Shown here: positions 34,424 to 44,847 of the stretch, one piece after another
How positions within the stretch are numbered: the first letter of the stretch is position 1
How the letters are laid out: each line of letters begins with the position of its first letter
Assembly (NCBI RefSeq): GCF_001183605.1
Contig: NZ_LFXJ01000008.1
Coordinates: 62,001 to 126,000 of the forward strand
Direction of reading: 5' to 3'
DNA length: 64,000 nucleotides
From: Lysinibacillus xylanilyticus
GTDB taxonomy: Bacteria; Bacillota; Bacilli; Bacillales_A; Planococcaceae
Made by a program: the position numbers and the translations under genes
Notes under the pieces: model-generated
What the model was told of the DNA's origin: nothing
What the model saw: the letters and a program-made list of their open reading frames with translations, nothing else
Databases searched by the model: none

Positions 34424-35656
34424 ATGACATTATTAGCATCCGCAAGTATTATGAAGAAATTATCAAGTAAAAATATTGTTTCACCAAAGGGCTTTAAAGC
34501 TGCAGGCTTACATTGTGGTTTAAAGCATAAGAAAAAAGATTTAGCTGTGTTAGTCAGTGAAGTACCCGCAAGTGTAGCAGGTGTCTTTACAACGAACGCT
34601 GTGCAGGCAGCACCATTAAAAGTAACGAAAGAAGTTGTGTACACTACGAAGAAAATGCAGGCGATGATTGTCAACTCCGGAAATGCTAATGCATGTACAG
34701 GGAAGCAAGGGGCGAAGGATGCACAAACAATGCAGGTCCTCATGGCAGAAAAGCTTGGTATTGAGGCAAATTTAGTAGGTGTTTGCTCAACGGGTGTTAT
34801 CGGTGAAATTATGAATATGGAGCCGGTAGAAAATGGGATTAATCAGTTAGAGCCAAAGGATAATTTAGAAAGTGCTATTGATTTTGCTCAAGCTATTATG
34901 ACAACAGATACGGTTATGAAAAACACAAGTTACAGTACTCTTGTGGATGGCAAAGAGGTTATTATCGCTGGTGTTGCAAAAGGTTCAGGTATGATTGAAC
35001 CAAATATGGCAACGATGCTAGGTTTTATTACGACGGATGCAAATGTTGAATCAGATGTCCTACAAGCTACATTATCTGATATAACAAATATGACTTTTAA
35101 TGCAATTACAGTGGATGGAGATACATCTACGAATGACACAGTAGTTGTCATGGCAAACGGCTTAGCTGGAAATGTAGCTTTAACTCCTGACCATCCAGAT
35201 TGGCAAAACTTCTACTATACTTTAAAAACTGTAGCTGAAGACTTAGCAAAAATGATTGCCAAAGATGGTGAGGGTGCAACGAAGCTGATTGAGGTTGAAG
35301 TTGAAGGGGCATTTTCGGATGAAGAAGGACGCAAAATTGCTAAAACAGTAGTTGGTTCACCGCTTGTGAAAACGGCAGTATTTGGCTGTGATGCAAACTG
35401 GGGACGTATTATTGCCGCTGTAGGCTATAGTGGCGCAACAGTTGATCCAGAAAAAATTACGATCCAAATTGGCGGTGTAACTATGGTTGAAAACGGTGAG
35501 CCAGTTCCATTTTCGGAGGATGGGCTAATTCGAATTTTAAAAATGCATGAAGTGAAAATCTATGTGTCACTTGGTATTGGGGAAGGCAAGGGGCATGCTT
35601 GGGGATGTGATCTAACTTATGACTACGTTCAAATCAATGCCTCATACCGCTCGTAA
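34424..35656 (+). CDS. argJ: Bifunctional ornithine acetyltransferase / N-acetylglutamate synthase
   Basis: A 410-residue proenzyme that recycles the acetyl group from N-acetylornithine to glutamate. It cleaves itself at the Ala-Thr bond in KGSGMIEPNMATMLGF to give alpha and beta chains; the Thr is the nucleophile. GLHCGLKHKKKDLAVL at the N-terminus and NSGNANACTG are family motifs. AAGGAGG lies before the ATG at 34424. Presence of argJ means the cyclic acetyl pathway, so no argA is needed. The stop overlaps or touches the argB start region. Confidence 0.95.
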   Translation: MTLLASASIMKKLSSKNIVSPKGFKAAGLHCGLKHKKKDLAVLVSEVPASVAGVFTTNAVQAAPLKVTKEVVYTTKKMQAMIVNSGNANACTGKQGAKDAQTMQVLMAEKLGIEANLVGVCSTGVIGEIMNMEPVENGINQLEPKDNLESAIDFAQAIMTTDTVMKNTSYSTLVDGKEVIIAGVAKGSGMIEPNMATMLGFITTDANVESDVLQATLSDITNMTFNAITVDGDTSTNDTVVVMANGLAGNVALTPDHPDWQNFYYTLKTVAEDLAKMIAKDGEGATKLIEVEVEGAFSDEEGRKIAKTVVGSPLVKTAVFGCDANWGRIIAAVGYSGATVDPEKITIQIGGVTMVENGEPVPFSEDGLIRILKMHEVKIYVSLGIGEGKGHAWGCDLTYDYVQINASYRS

Positions 35657-36389
35657 ACGAATGGTCATTAAGCTTGGTGGAAGTACGCTAGAGGGCTTAA
35701 ATGAGTCGTTTTTTGAGAATTTTAAAAAACTCCAAGAAAGCGGTATAGAGCTTATTATTACCCATGGTGGTGGCCCAGCTATTAACCGTGAACTTGCGGT
35801 GCGCGGGATAGAATCACATGCTTTAAACGGTATTCGTGTCACAAGCGAAGCAGCAATTGATATTGTACAATCAACGCTAATAGGAAAGGTCAATCCTGCG
35901 CTTGTTCATGAATTAACAACAGCTGGCATTGCTGCAATTGGATTAAACGGCTTCGATGGTCAGTTAATTATAGCGGATTATCTAGATAAAGATGTATACG
36001 GTTTTGTTGGTGAAGTGAAAACCGTCAATACATCTTTGCTAGAAGCAATAATTAGTGCGGGGGTTGTACCGGTTATTGCCTGTGTTGGATCAGATGAACA
36101 TGGTCAGGCATTAAATATTAATGGAGATACAGTAGCGAGTGAAATAGCACTAGCTATAGATGCAGATAGCTTAATACTTGTAACGGATGTAAGTGGTATT
36201 CGAATTAACGAAGAGTATCAATTGAAAGCAACACCTTTCTTTATCAATCAATGGATTGAGGAGGGGCATATTTATGGTGGGATGATACCAAAAGTTCAAG
36301 GAGCTCTCGAATGCTTAAGTGCAGGTATTCCATCAGTACAAATCGTTGGGGAATCCTTAGTAGGCACGACGATTTTATCCGAGGGATGA
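35619..36389 (+). CDS. argB: Acetylglutamate kinase
   Basis: An amino acid kinase that phosphorylates N-acetylglutamate, the second arginine step. VIKLGGSTLEGL with the phosphate-binding lysine, THGGGPAINREL, and the GGMIPKVQ motif are all present. Three starts are possible: ATG 35619 (256 residues, inside argJ), 35637, and 35661, five bases after the argJ stop. The last gives MVIKLGG, closest to the usual N-terminus, by translational reinitiation. The longest frame is reported. No separate ribosome binding site is convincing, in line with coupling to argJ. Confidence 0.9.
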   Translation: MTTFKSMPHTARKRMVIKLGGSTLEGLNESFFENFKKLQESGIELIITHGGGPAINRELAVRGIESHALNGIRVTSEAAIDIVQSTLIGKVNPALVHELTTAGIAAIGLNGFDGQLIIADYLDKDVYGFVGEVKTVNTSLLEAIISAGVVPVIACVGSDEHGQALNINGDTVASEIALAIDADSLILVTDVSGIRINEEYQLKATPFFINQWIEEGHIYGGMIPKVQGALECLSAGIPSVQIVGESLVGTTILSEG

Positions 36390-36539
36390 AGAAACCAAAA
36401 TGATTAAAGTTTCATTTCATTCTCCCTCAGTAAAAGTCATTCTGCTTTATAGATAAGAGTGACCGTTCTAATGGCATAGAAGTAGCAATATAGTTGTTTA
36501 GAAAAGAAGATTTAAGGTTTACTTTGAGGAGTTGATAAA

Positions 36540-37670
36540 ATGAGTGCTTTATTTGGAAACTATGGTAAACGCCGCGCCCAAATTGTCAAAGGGCAAGGAA
36601 CTGTTGTAGAAGATTCGACTGGGAAAAAATATTTAGATTTTACAAGTGGAATCGCTGTAGTGAGTCTTGGTCATGCACATCCGGCAGTCGTGAAGGCAAT
36701 TCAAGACCAAAGTCAAAAGCTTTGGCATATTTCTAATTTATTTGATATTCCCGGTCAGGAGAAGGTTGCGCAAAAATTAATAGCAGATACACATTTTTCT
36801 CATGCATTTTTCTGTAATAGTGGGGCGGAAGCAAATGAAGCGGCCATCAAACTTGCACGTAAGCATACAGGGAAAAATCATATTATTACTTTTGAAAAAT
36901 CCTTTCATGGGCGAACTTTCGGAGCGATGTCCGCAACAGGTCAGGGCAAGGTACATAATGGCTTCGGACCACTTGTTGAAAAATTTACGATTCTTCCTTT
37001 TAATGATGTGGCATCACTTGAAGTAACGATTGATGATTCTGTCGCAGCAATTATGCTGGAAATGATTCAAGGTGAGGGCGGTGTTAACAGTGTATCACCA
37101 GAATTCGCAGCAGCAATCGCTAAAGCCTGTGAAGACAAAGGAATATTACTAATTATCGATGAAGTTCAAACAGGTATTGGACGGACAGGAACAAGATTTG
37201 CTTATGAGCAAACGATTTTAAAGCCAAATATCGTGACATTGGCAAAAGGGCTAGGTGGTGGATTCCCAGTCGGTGGGATGCTTGGAACAGCCGAGTTATA
37301 TGATACATTTAGTCCTGGCACACATGGTACAACATTCGGCGGGAACCCACTTGCGATGAGTGTTGCTGAAACCGTGCTTAATCATGTTTTTGAACCTGCT
37401 TTTTTACAAAATGTACAGGAGCTATCCTCGTATTTTGTTAAGCAGTTGAAAGAAAATCTACCTTCTACGTATACGGTACAGGGTCAGGGCTTACTTCTTG
37501 GCATTGGCTGTGGTGATACTGAGGTAGCTTCGTATATAGCTGCGGCAGAGGAAAACGGCTTATTGTTAGTAGGAGCAGGACCAAACGTTATTCGTCTACT
37601 ACCGCCATTAACAGTTTCAAAAGAGGAAATAGATGAGGCAATTACGATTTTAAAAACGATACTGTTATAG
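36540..37670 (+). CDS. argD: Acetylornithine aminotransferase
   Basis: A class III PLP aminotransferase of 376 residues converting N-acetylglutamate semialdehyde to N-acetylornithine. Seen: FCNSGAEANEAAIKLAR, the PLP aspartate in LIIDEVQTGIGRTG, and the Schiff-base lysine in TLAKGLGGGFPVGG. GAGGAG precedes the ATG. It is 150 bp after argB. In B. subtilis carAB and argF follow argD; here the cluster stops at a terminator, so later steps are elsewhere. Confidence 0.95.
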   Translation: MSALFGNYGKRRAQIVKGQGTVVEDSTGKKYLDFTSGIAVVSLGHAHPAVVKAIQDQSQKLWHISNLFDIPGQEKVAQKLIADTHFSHAFFCNSGAEANEAAIKLARKHTGKNHIITFEKSFHGRTFGAMSATGQGKVHNGFGPLVEKFTILPFNDVASLEVTIDDSVAAIMLEMIQGEGGVNSVSPEFAAAIAKACEDKGILLIIDEVQTGIGRTGTRFAYEQTILKPNIVTLAKGLGGGFPVGGMLGTAELYDTFSPGTHGTTFGGNPLAMSVAETVLNHVFEPAFLQNVQELSSYFVKQLKENLPSTYTVQGQGLLLGIGCGDTEVASYIAAAEENGLLLVGAGPNVIRLLPPLTVSKEEIDEAITILKTILL

Positions 37671-37699
37671 TGTCAGGTCAAATTAAATACGATAAAAAA

Positions 37700-37745
37700 T
37701 GAATCTGCTAGACTTTCTTTTGCGAGAAGTCTAGCAGATTTTTAA
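37700..37745 (+). terminator. Terminator of argCJBD
   Basis: AATCTGCTAGACTT and AAGTCTAGCAGATT form a perfect 14-bp stem followed by T-rich sequence. Confidence 0.93.
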
Positions 37746-37765
37746 TAGCCAATCAAAAAAGACTT

Positions 37766-38016
37766 ATCACCATAACGTGTGGTTGATTTCCGTTCCGGCT
37801 GGGCGCTTTGTTGCTGACGCTTCGCTTTCGCACAGATAAAACATTTGTAGCTGTCGCTTTGCTTTCGCGCAGAGCAGAGCTTCCTGGGGGCGTCCGATGA
37901 GCCGCTTGGGCCAACACGATGTTGGTCACGAAGGCGTTATCACAGGATGTGATGTTTTTAGCCTTCGTTCCTCTATTACTGATCCCCAAGTAGTCGCCCA
38001 GCCTCCACTCCAATCA
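37766..38016 (-). repeat. Family A structured element (copy A4)
   Basis: A full reverse-oriented copy. The terminal arms are at about 37782-37805 and 37994-38016, the outer hairpin at 37766-37782 and the two-stem module at about 37929-37967. The CCAAC-atcgt-GTTGG hairpin here is uninterrupted. Two short hairpin repeats sit between the inner part and the 3' arm. Confidence 0.87.
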
Positions 38017-38079
38017 ACTTACATGGTTTACGTTTTAACAAATGCCATCCGCAAACCATTGGGTAGTTTAGTAAAATTT

Positions 38080-38258
38080 TATCCCGCATTAACGGGCAGT
38101 AATTTATCTGTATCAAAAGAGAAGCGTCAGGTCCCCCCCGCTTTAAATTCAATGAGAACAAAGAAATTAGTGGAGGCTAACTGCCCGTAAATATCCGATT
38201 GGTGAAGACTAATAATCAGTGGGGTAAAGAACACCCCACCGATTAAAGTTTCACTTTA
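38080..38258 (-). repeat. Family C structured element (copy C1)
   Basis: Shares an overall layout with 58737-58899. Outer pair ACGGGCAGT (38091-38099) and ACTGCCCGT (about 38181-38189). A second hairpin, CAGTGGGGT with ACCCCAC(C)G, is flanked by AATC...GATT. The element ends on TTCACTTTAT, whose TTA is the stop codon of the epimerase gene read on the minus strand. Confidence 0.8.
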
Positions 38259-39137
38259 TTGCAGCTCTTTTACTAATGTTTTCACAAGAGTAGGGAGCCA
38301 ATCGTGGAGTTGACTAAATGTAAAGCCTGCAGCTTCTGCTTTTGTAGTTGTCATATACCAATCTGCTGGAACCCCGTATGGTGACTGCGACATTTCATCG
38401 CCACCTACCAGAGAAATTTTTGCATGCTTTCCGGTTGTTTCTTCAATAAGCTCCAGTAAATCCTTTAACGAAATTGCGCCTGTAGCTGTTGCATTATAAG
38501 GTCCTTCCATTGGTGTAATGCCAGCAAAATATAAAAATGCAGCTGCTTCGTCATCCGTAATAAAGCTCATCTTTGCTTCAATATTTGGTAAAGAAATAGG
38601 CTGTTCCTGTAAAATTCGTTCAATATGAAAATGTAAACGGCGTGTATAGTCGTTCTCACCCATAACAATCGGGAAACGTACAGCGACGACAGGGAATGTG
38701 GCCTCTTTGAAAAGTACCGCCTCTGCTTGTCGCTTACCCTCACCATATGAAAAATCTTCACGGTTCCCCATCCGAACTTCATAATCAAATGGATTAAAAT
38801 CTCCTTCAGTTTTGACAACGCCGTCTATTTCGTATGTGGATAAAGTAGATGTAAAAACGAGCTTTTTCGTTTTACCTTCTAAAATGTTACATATATTATG
38901 AGCTTCGTTAGGAGAATAGCAAATATTATCATAGACAATATCCCATGTTGTACCTGATAGTACCTGTGACAACGAATCGGCATCATCTCGATTAGCAATT
39001 AGCTGCTTTACCTTTGTACCAAAAGGATTTTCGCTTTGTCCACGTGTTAAAATAGTTACACTATGACCATTTTGAAGACAAAGTTCAACAAGCTTTTTAC
39101 CAAAAAAACGAGTGCCTCCTAAAACTAAAATGTTCAA
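38256..39137 (-). CDS. NAD-dependent epimerase/reductase family protein
   Basis: A 293-residue atypical short-chain dehydrogenase. The NAD(P) loop is LVLGGTRFFGKKL (5-17), with a GGTRFFG variant seen in mRNA-binding or isoflavone-reductase-like subfamilies. The catalytic Tyr-Lys pair is not in a standard YxxxK: the segment FSYGEGKRQAEAVL (about 148-161) supplies a Tyr and, four residues later, a Lys, which can serve. Substrate unknown. It is alone on its strand between arg genes and the PBP gene, so context gives no pathway. Confidence 0.75.
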   Translation of the reverse strand: MNILVLGGTRFFGKKLVELCLQNGHSVTILTRGQSENPFGTKVKQLIANRDDADSLSQVLSGTTWDIVYDNICYSPNEAHNICNILEGKTKKLVFTSTLSTYEIDGVVKTEGDFNPFDYEVRMGNREDFSYGEGKRQAEAVLFKEATFPVVAVRFPIVMGENDYTRRLHFHIERILQEQPISLPNIEAKMSFITDDEAAAFLYFAGITPMEGPYNATATGAISLKDLLELIEETTGKHAKISLVGGDEMSQSPYGVPADWYMTTTKAEAAGFTFSQLHDWLPTLVKTLVKELQ

Positions 39138-39180
39138 TTATTTCCACCCCTTCAAATTAGTAGTCTTCTTTATAATGACA

Positions 39181-39226
39181 AAAAAACAGGCATACTACAA
39201 TTCAAAAATAATTGTAGTATGCCTGT
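39181..39226 (-). terminator. Terminator of the PBP gene
   Basis: ACAGGCATACTACAATT and its exact complement with a 7-nt loop; on the minus strand seven T follow. Confidence 0.93.
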
Positions 39227-39229
39227 CTA

Positions 39230-42200
39230 TTATTGTGAAGGTGGATCAGTCGGTGGAGTTGTATTTCCGTTGTCTCCTCCATTAGAGCCATTCCCGGTGT
39301 TTCCGGAACCGTTGCCGTTATTCGAGCCATTTCCGTTATTACCGGAACCACTGCCGTTATTTGAGCCGTTTCCGTTATTACCGGAACCACTTCCGTTATT
39401 CGAACCGTTTCCGGTATTACCAGAACCATTGCCGTTATTTGAGCCATTACCGGAACCATTGCCGTTATTCGAGCCGTTCCCGTTACTACCACTAGAGCCA
39501 TTGCCGTTTTCCGAACCATTTCCATTATGGTTCGAGTCATTGCCATTAGTAGGTGGAGTAGTTGGTGGAACTTTTTCTTGATCGTCTTTTTCGGGTTGTT
39601 CTACACTCGCACTACCGCCAGAAGAAACGACATTGGATTGCGACGAAGTTAGACCTGTAATATCTACAGCGACAACAACATAGGCTTGACCACTTGCTAC
39701 CGTCATACTTTGTGATGATTCAAGCACAGATCCGACAAGAGTTTTACCACCGTTTGTTACATTATATATTCGATAACCGACTACGTCATTTGAAGATCCT
39801 GTCCAAGATAATGTATTACCATTAATTGAAGCAGTTACTGCTGCTGGCGCATTGCTATCGGCTGGGAAATCAACAGCTGCTACCGATGAATTCGATAATG
39901 ACGAATTTTTTGGTAATAGGCTGGCTGGGTTACCACCAAGTCTGCCTAACATTCGATTAATAAATGCTTGATTAATACCTGCACCACCTGGTTTTACAAA
40001 TTCTGGAGGTGTGTTAGAGAGTGCATTATACGTTTTACCTTTAATCGTAACAACGCTTGAAGAAGCTAAGCTATCATCAGGCTGAGAAGGTAAAAATACT
40101 TTCGCGTTAAACAAATCAGAGCGTACGAGACCTGCATTAGTACATGCTGCTGAAGGCGCTAAACCAGAAATACCACAGAATGATGCAGTGACAACGTTTT
40201 TCGGTTGCGTAAATCTAGTTTTAGGGGCGATTAATTGTGGATCGACATCATACACAGAATTCATTAATGTTCCCCAAAGCTTGTTAATTCGCACACTAGG
40301 CTGCTGATACGTATTATTAAATGTATACAGAGATTGGTTGTTATCATAACCCATCCATACACCAAGAGAAACATTCGGGTTATAGCCAACAAGCCATACG
40401 TCTTTATAATTTTGTGAAGTACCTGTTTTAGCTGCAAAGTCAGCTGAGAATTTCAGTGAATTTTTTGCAACTGTACCTGTTCCTTTTGTTAACACATCTC
40501 GTAACATATCTGTAACGATATAAGAGGTTTCAGGACTAAACACTTGTTCAGGTTTAACTTCGTGTTTATATATGATATTTCCATTTTGGTCTTCAATTCT
40601 ATCAATCATATAAGAGTCAATGAATTGTCCCCCGTTTGCGAAGGTTGCATAGGCATTGGTGTTCTCTTCAACAGTAATACCATCTTTTACTCCACCAATC
40701 CCAGCTGCAATGTTTGTGAAGTCATCAGGCTGTAAAGTTGAGATTCCCATTTTTACTAAATAATCGGCAGGACGTCTGTTAAGGATATCATAATAAAGAC
40801 GTAAAGCAGATAAGTTTTGTGAATCAGCTAATGCCTCACGTGCAGGTATAAGTCCTCGTTCATCATTAGTAATGTAGTTGCTTGGACTCCAACTACCGAT
40901 AGAGAATTTTACGTCGACTAATGGGCTACCTGCACCGATTACACCGTATTCTATTGCAGGTGCATATACGAGTAAAGGCTTCATTGTTGAGCCATTTGAG
41001 CGTTTTGCCTGTGTAGCATAGTTATAACTTTTTAATTCAAAATCACGACCACCGACAAAGCTTAAAATACGTCCAGTATTATTTTCAATTAAAATACTAC
41101 CAACCTGTACAGGCATTTCAACATCAATTTCTTCACCTGTTACAGGATCTTTGTCTTTAACGGTGTAAGTATGACCGTAATTTTGAAAGTTTTCCGCTGC
41201 TTTTTGCATCGAATCGTACATATCCTTATTAATAGTTGAATAGATACGGTAACCTTTTGAGCGGACATCACGATCTGCTAGGATCGTATATTTATCTTTT
41301 AATTTTTTCTCATTTTTTAAGCGTTCTGGATCAATACCATCTTCTTCTGCTAGTTTTTCTGCAATAATGTCTTTTGCTCTACTTTCAAGCTCATACGTGA
41401 GCCATGGGTAGCGATCTTCTGCGCGCATCTCTGGTGAACGGAAGTCAGCAGTGATATCGTAAGCGAGTGCTTCTTTATATTGAGCTTCGTTAATATAACC
41501 TGCGTCTTTCATACGATAAAGTACAGTTTTCATACGATCAATACCCGGTTGAAGAGCTTCTTTACTTTTGAGTACACCTGTATTTGTGAAAGGTGTGTAA
41601 GCAAAAGGTGATTGAGGAATCCCAGCTATATACGCTGCTTGAGGAAGCGATAAATCCTTTGCTTTTACATTGAAAATACCTTCTGCAGCTGTTTCAACTC
41701 CTGCAATGTTTCGACCGGAAGCGTTACGACCATAAGGAATTATGTTTAAATAGGCCTCTAAAATTTCTTCCTTCGACATAAAGTGCTCTAAACGCATAGC
41801 AAGTAAAAGTTCTTTTGCTTTTCGTTCATAAGATACTTCGTTTGTTAATACTTGGTTTTTTACAAGTTGCTGTGTTAGTGTAGAACCACCAGTTTGAGTG
41901 GAAGAGTTTGTTACGTCTTGAAGTAGCCCGCGGATGACGGCCTTCGGAACTATTCCGTTATGTTCACGGAAATACTCGTCCTCTGTCGCTAATACCGCAT
42001 TAACAACATCAGGTGCAACATCGTTTAATGTTGTTACTCGGCGGTCTAAATCTGTACGTAATTTTCCGATATAAATATCGTTAGCAAAATAAATTTCACT
42101 TGTTGAATCGTAGTTGAAAATTTCTTTTCGTAATTCTTCCTTTGAGCGTAGTGGCTCTTCTTTAACAAGTGAAGCAAAATAGCCAGCGCCAACTGAACTG

Positions 42201-42346
42201 GCAAATACAGTGCCTACCAATGCAAAGACTAAAAATAGTAAAAATAAGTTCCAGGTAACACTTCCTGAAATGCGTAATTTCTTCATCCATTTTTGTTGAA
42301 TTAACTCATCGATCTTTGCATTGATTTTCTCAATCCAATCTTTCAA
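39230..42346 (-). CDS. Class A penicillin-binding protein (PBP1A type)
   Basis: A bifunctional peptidoglycan glycosyltransferase/transpeptidase of 1038 residues. A cytoplasmic basic N-terminus and one membrane anchor (about 31-57) lead into the GT51 domain: catalytic Glu122 in ATEDEYF, GGSTLTQQL at 153-161, KELLLAMRLEHFMSKEEILEAYLN region at 178-201. The transpeptidase has Ser453-x-x-Lys456 (STMK), SQN at 509-511 and KTGT at 640-643, all complete. A fibronectin type III-like domain lies at about 840-920. The last roughly 100 residues are Asn/Gly/Ser repeats. GGGGG precedes the ATG. Acts outside the membrane in wall synthesis. Confidence 0.94.
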   Translation of the reverse strand: MKDWIEKINAKIDELIQQKWMKKLRISGSVTWNLFLLFLVFALVGTVFASSVGAGYFASLVKEEPLRSKEELRKEIFNYDSTSEIYFANDIYIGKLRTDLDRRVTTLNDVAPDVVNAVLATEDEYFREHNGIVPKAVIRGLLQDVTNSSTQTGGSTLTQQLVKNQVLTNEVSYERKAKELLLAMRLEHFMSKEEILEAYLNIIPYGRNASGRNIAGVETAAEGIFNVKAKDLSLPQAAYIAGIPQSPFAYTPFTNTGVLKSKEALQPGIDRMKTVLYRMKDAGYINEAQYKEALAYDITADFRSPEMRAEDRYPWLTYELESRAKDIIAEKLAEEDGIDPERLKNEKKLKDKYTILADRDVRSKGYRIYSTINKDMYDSMQKAAENFQNYGHTYTVKDKDPVTGEEIDVEMPVQVGSILIENNTGRILSFVGGRDFELKSYNYATQAKRSNGSTMKPLLVYAPAIEYGVIGAGSPLVDVKFSIGSWSPSNYITNDERGLIPAREALADSQNLSALRLYYDILNRRPADYLVKMGISTLQPDDFTNIAAGIGGVKDGITVEENTNAYATFANGGQFIDSYMIDRIEDQNGNIIYKHEVKPEQVFSPETSYIVTDMLRDVLTKGTGTVAKNSLKFSADFAAKTGTSQNYKDVWLVGYNPNVSLGVWMGYDNNQSLYTFNNTYQQPSVRINKLWGTLMNSVYDVDPQLIAPKTRFTQPKNVVTASFCGISGLAPSAACTNAGLVRSDLFNAKVFLPSQPDDSLASSSVVTIKGKTYNALSNTPPEFVKPGGAGINQAFINRMLGRLGGNPASLLPKNSSLSNSSVAAVDFPADSNAPAAVTASINGNTLSWTGSSNDVVGYRIYNVTNGGKTLVGSVLESSQSMTVASGQAYVVVAVDITGLTSSQSNVVSSGGSASVEQPEKDDQEKVPPTTPPTNGNDSNHNGNGSENGNGSSGSNGNGSNNGNGSGNGSNNGNGSGNTGNGSNNGSGSGNNGNGSNNGSGSGNNGNGSNNGNGSGNTGNGSNGGDNGNTTPPTDPPSQ
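39235..39545 (-). repeat. Low-complexity Asn-Gly-Ser coding repeat in the PBP tail
   Basis: Tandem NGNGSNNGSG-type units of 18-36 bp (for example gccgttattcgagccgtttcc recurs with small changes). A 120- and a 114-residue open frame in other frames are by-products. Confidence 0.85.
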
Positions 42347-42408
42347 TGTATCGACCCCCTAAAATCTTGTCTATTATAGCACATATTGATTTAGGTCGAA
42401 CATAGTTA

Positions 42409-42436
42409 TTGACAATGAAAAAGAATCGTATAGAAT
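42409..42436 (+). promoter_or_regulatory. Promoter of the tyrS transcript
   Basis: TTGACA at 42409-42414 and TAGAAT at 42431-42436, spacer 16 bp, just before the T-box leader. Confidence 0.6.
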
Positions 42437-42444
42437 AATGCTTA

Positions 42445-44001
<1,557 letters not shown>

Positions 44002-44004
<3 letters not shown>

Positions 44005-44324
44005 TTTCTTTCAGCATTCATCTCCCACCTCAATAAGGGGGGGAGATGAATGCAGTTTTAAGTCACTTTTCAGCGGGTGTCCAAACATCTGCTAAAATAG
44101 AGGAACTCAGTCTAAGAACGCCACGTCCTGTGGCAACGACTGAGTGACCAACTTCGTGTTGGCCTAAAGCCTCCGGCGGATGTCACGGAATCGGAATGGA
44201 GTTCTTAAAGGATGTTAGCCTAAAACCATTGCTTCCTTGCGATAACGGCTAACTGACCTGCATCCAGCAGGCCTAAGCACAAATCCGATTCCGGACGCAA
44301 TTATGCCGAGGAGGCATAATTGAT
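44002..44324 (+). repeat. Family B structured element (copy B3)
   Basis: Begins at the tyrS stop codon (TAATTTCTTTCAGC) and ends in CAATTATGCC...GGCATAATTG at 44298-44322. It has no short-repeat insertion, so it shows the basic plan: a CTCCC...GGGAG hairpin, CAGC-gggtg region, module 1 (ACTCAGTC ... GACTGAGT, 44105-44145), CCAAC/GTTGG hairpin, module 2 (TTAGCC...GGCTAA, 44215-44252) and an AATCGG/CCGATT long-range pair. Confidence 0.88.
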
Positions 44325-44340
44325 TCCAGACTCACACGTC

Positions 44341-44377
44341 AAACATCCCCTCGGAATTTGAGGGGATGTTTCTTTTG
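44341..44377 (+). terminator. tyrS terminator beyond element B3
   Basis: AAACATCCCCTC and GAGGGGATGTTT with a T-rich tail, 337 bp after tyrS with B3 between. Confidence 0.88.
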
Positions 44378-44464
44378 GTTGAAAAATGGTCAAGGAAATC
44401 TTTATGCGTTCTCCTATGGGTGAACGTTTAGCTGCTACCTTAGCTTTGCATGCGCTGATGCTGC

Positions 44465-44797
44465 GTTTTATCACTATAAATAAGTAACATGCCAGAAAAT
44501 ATACGCTAAATAAATTGGTTGATTGGAGTGGAGGCTGGGCGACTCCTTGGGGATTAGCGATAGAGGAACGAAGGCTAAAACCATCACGTCCTGTGATAAC
44601 GCCTTCGTGACCAACGTCGGTGCTGCTGCCGCTACGTTAACACTGCGCTTTCGCGCAAAAAACATCTGTTGGCCCGAGACCCTGGAGCGTAGCGAAGCGG
44701 CTCATCGGACGCCCCAGGAAGCGCTGCTCTGCGCGAAAGCGAAGCGACAGCAACAAAGCGCCCAGCCGGAACGGAAATCATCCCCTCGCTTTGATGA
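44465..44797 (+). repeat. Family A structured element (copy A5)
   Basis: A leader resembling those of A2 and A3 (atcactataaa, atgccagaa) starts at about 44468. The 5' arm begins at 44519 and the 3' arm ends near 44781, followed by the hairpin TCATC...GATGA. The module is at 44569-44606 and the CCAAC...GTTGG hairpin has a 60-nt loop carrying a short repeat. The trailing hairpin differs from A2 by compensatory changes. Confidence 0.87.
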
Positions 44798-44847
44798 ACA
44801 GCCACACTTTATTTAGTACGACAATGCCACTGACATATTGTTTCGTT

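Noticed and set aside
37753..38190. Open frames of 86, 97 and 61 residues between argD and the epimerase gene
   Set aside because: They lie fully inside family A copy A4 and family C copy C1 and have no ribosome binding sites.
39202..39581. Open frames of 114 and 120 residues at the end of the PBP gene
   Set aside because: They are other frames of the Asn-Gly-Ser coding repeat, where low complexity removes stops.
44474..44816. Open frames of 63 and 97 residues after tyrS
   Set aside because: They are translations of family A copy A5; equivalent frames appear in copies A1, A2 and A4 as repeat by-products.
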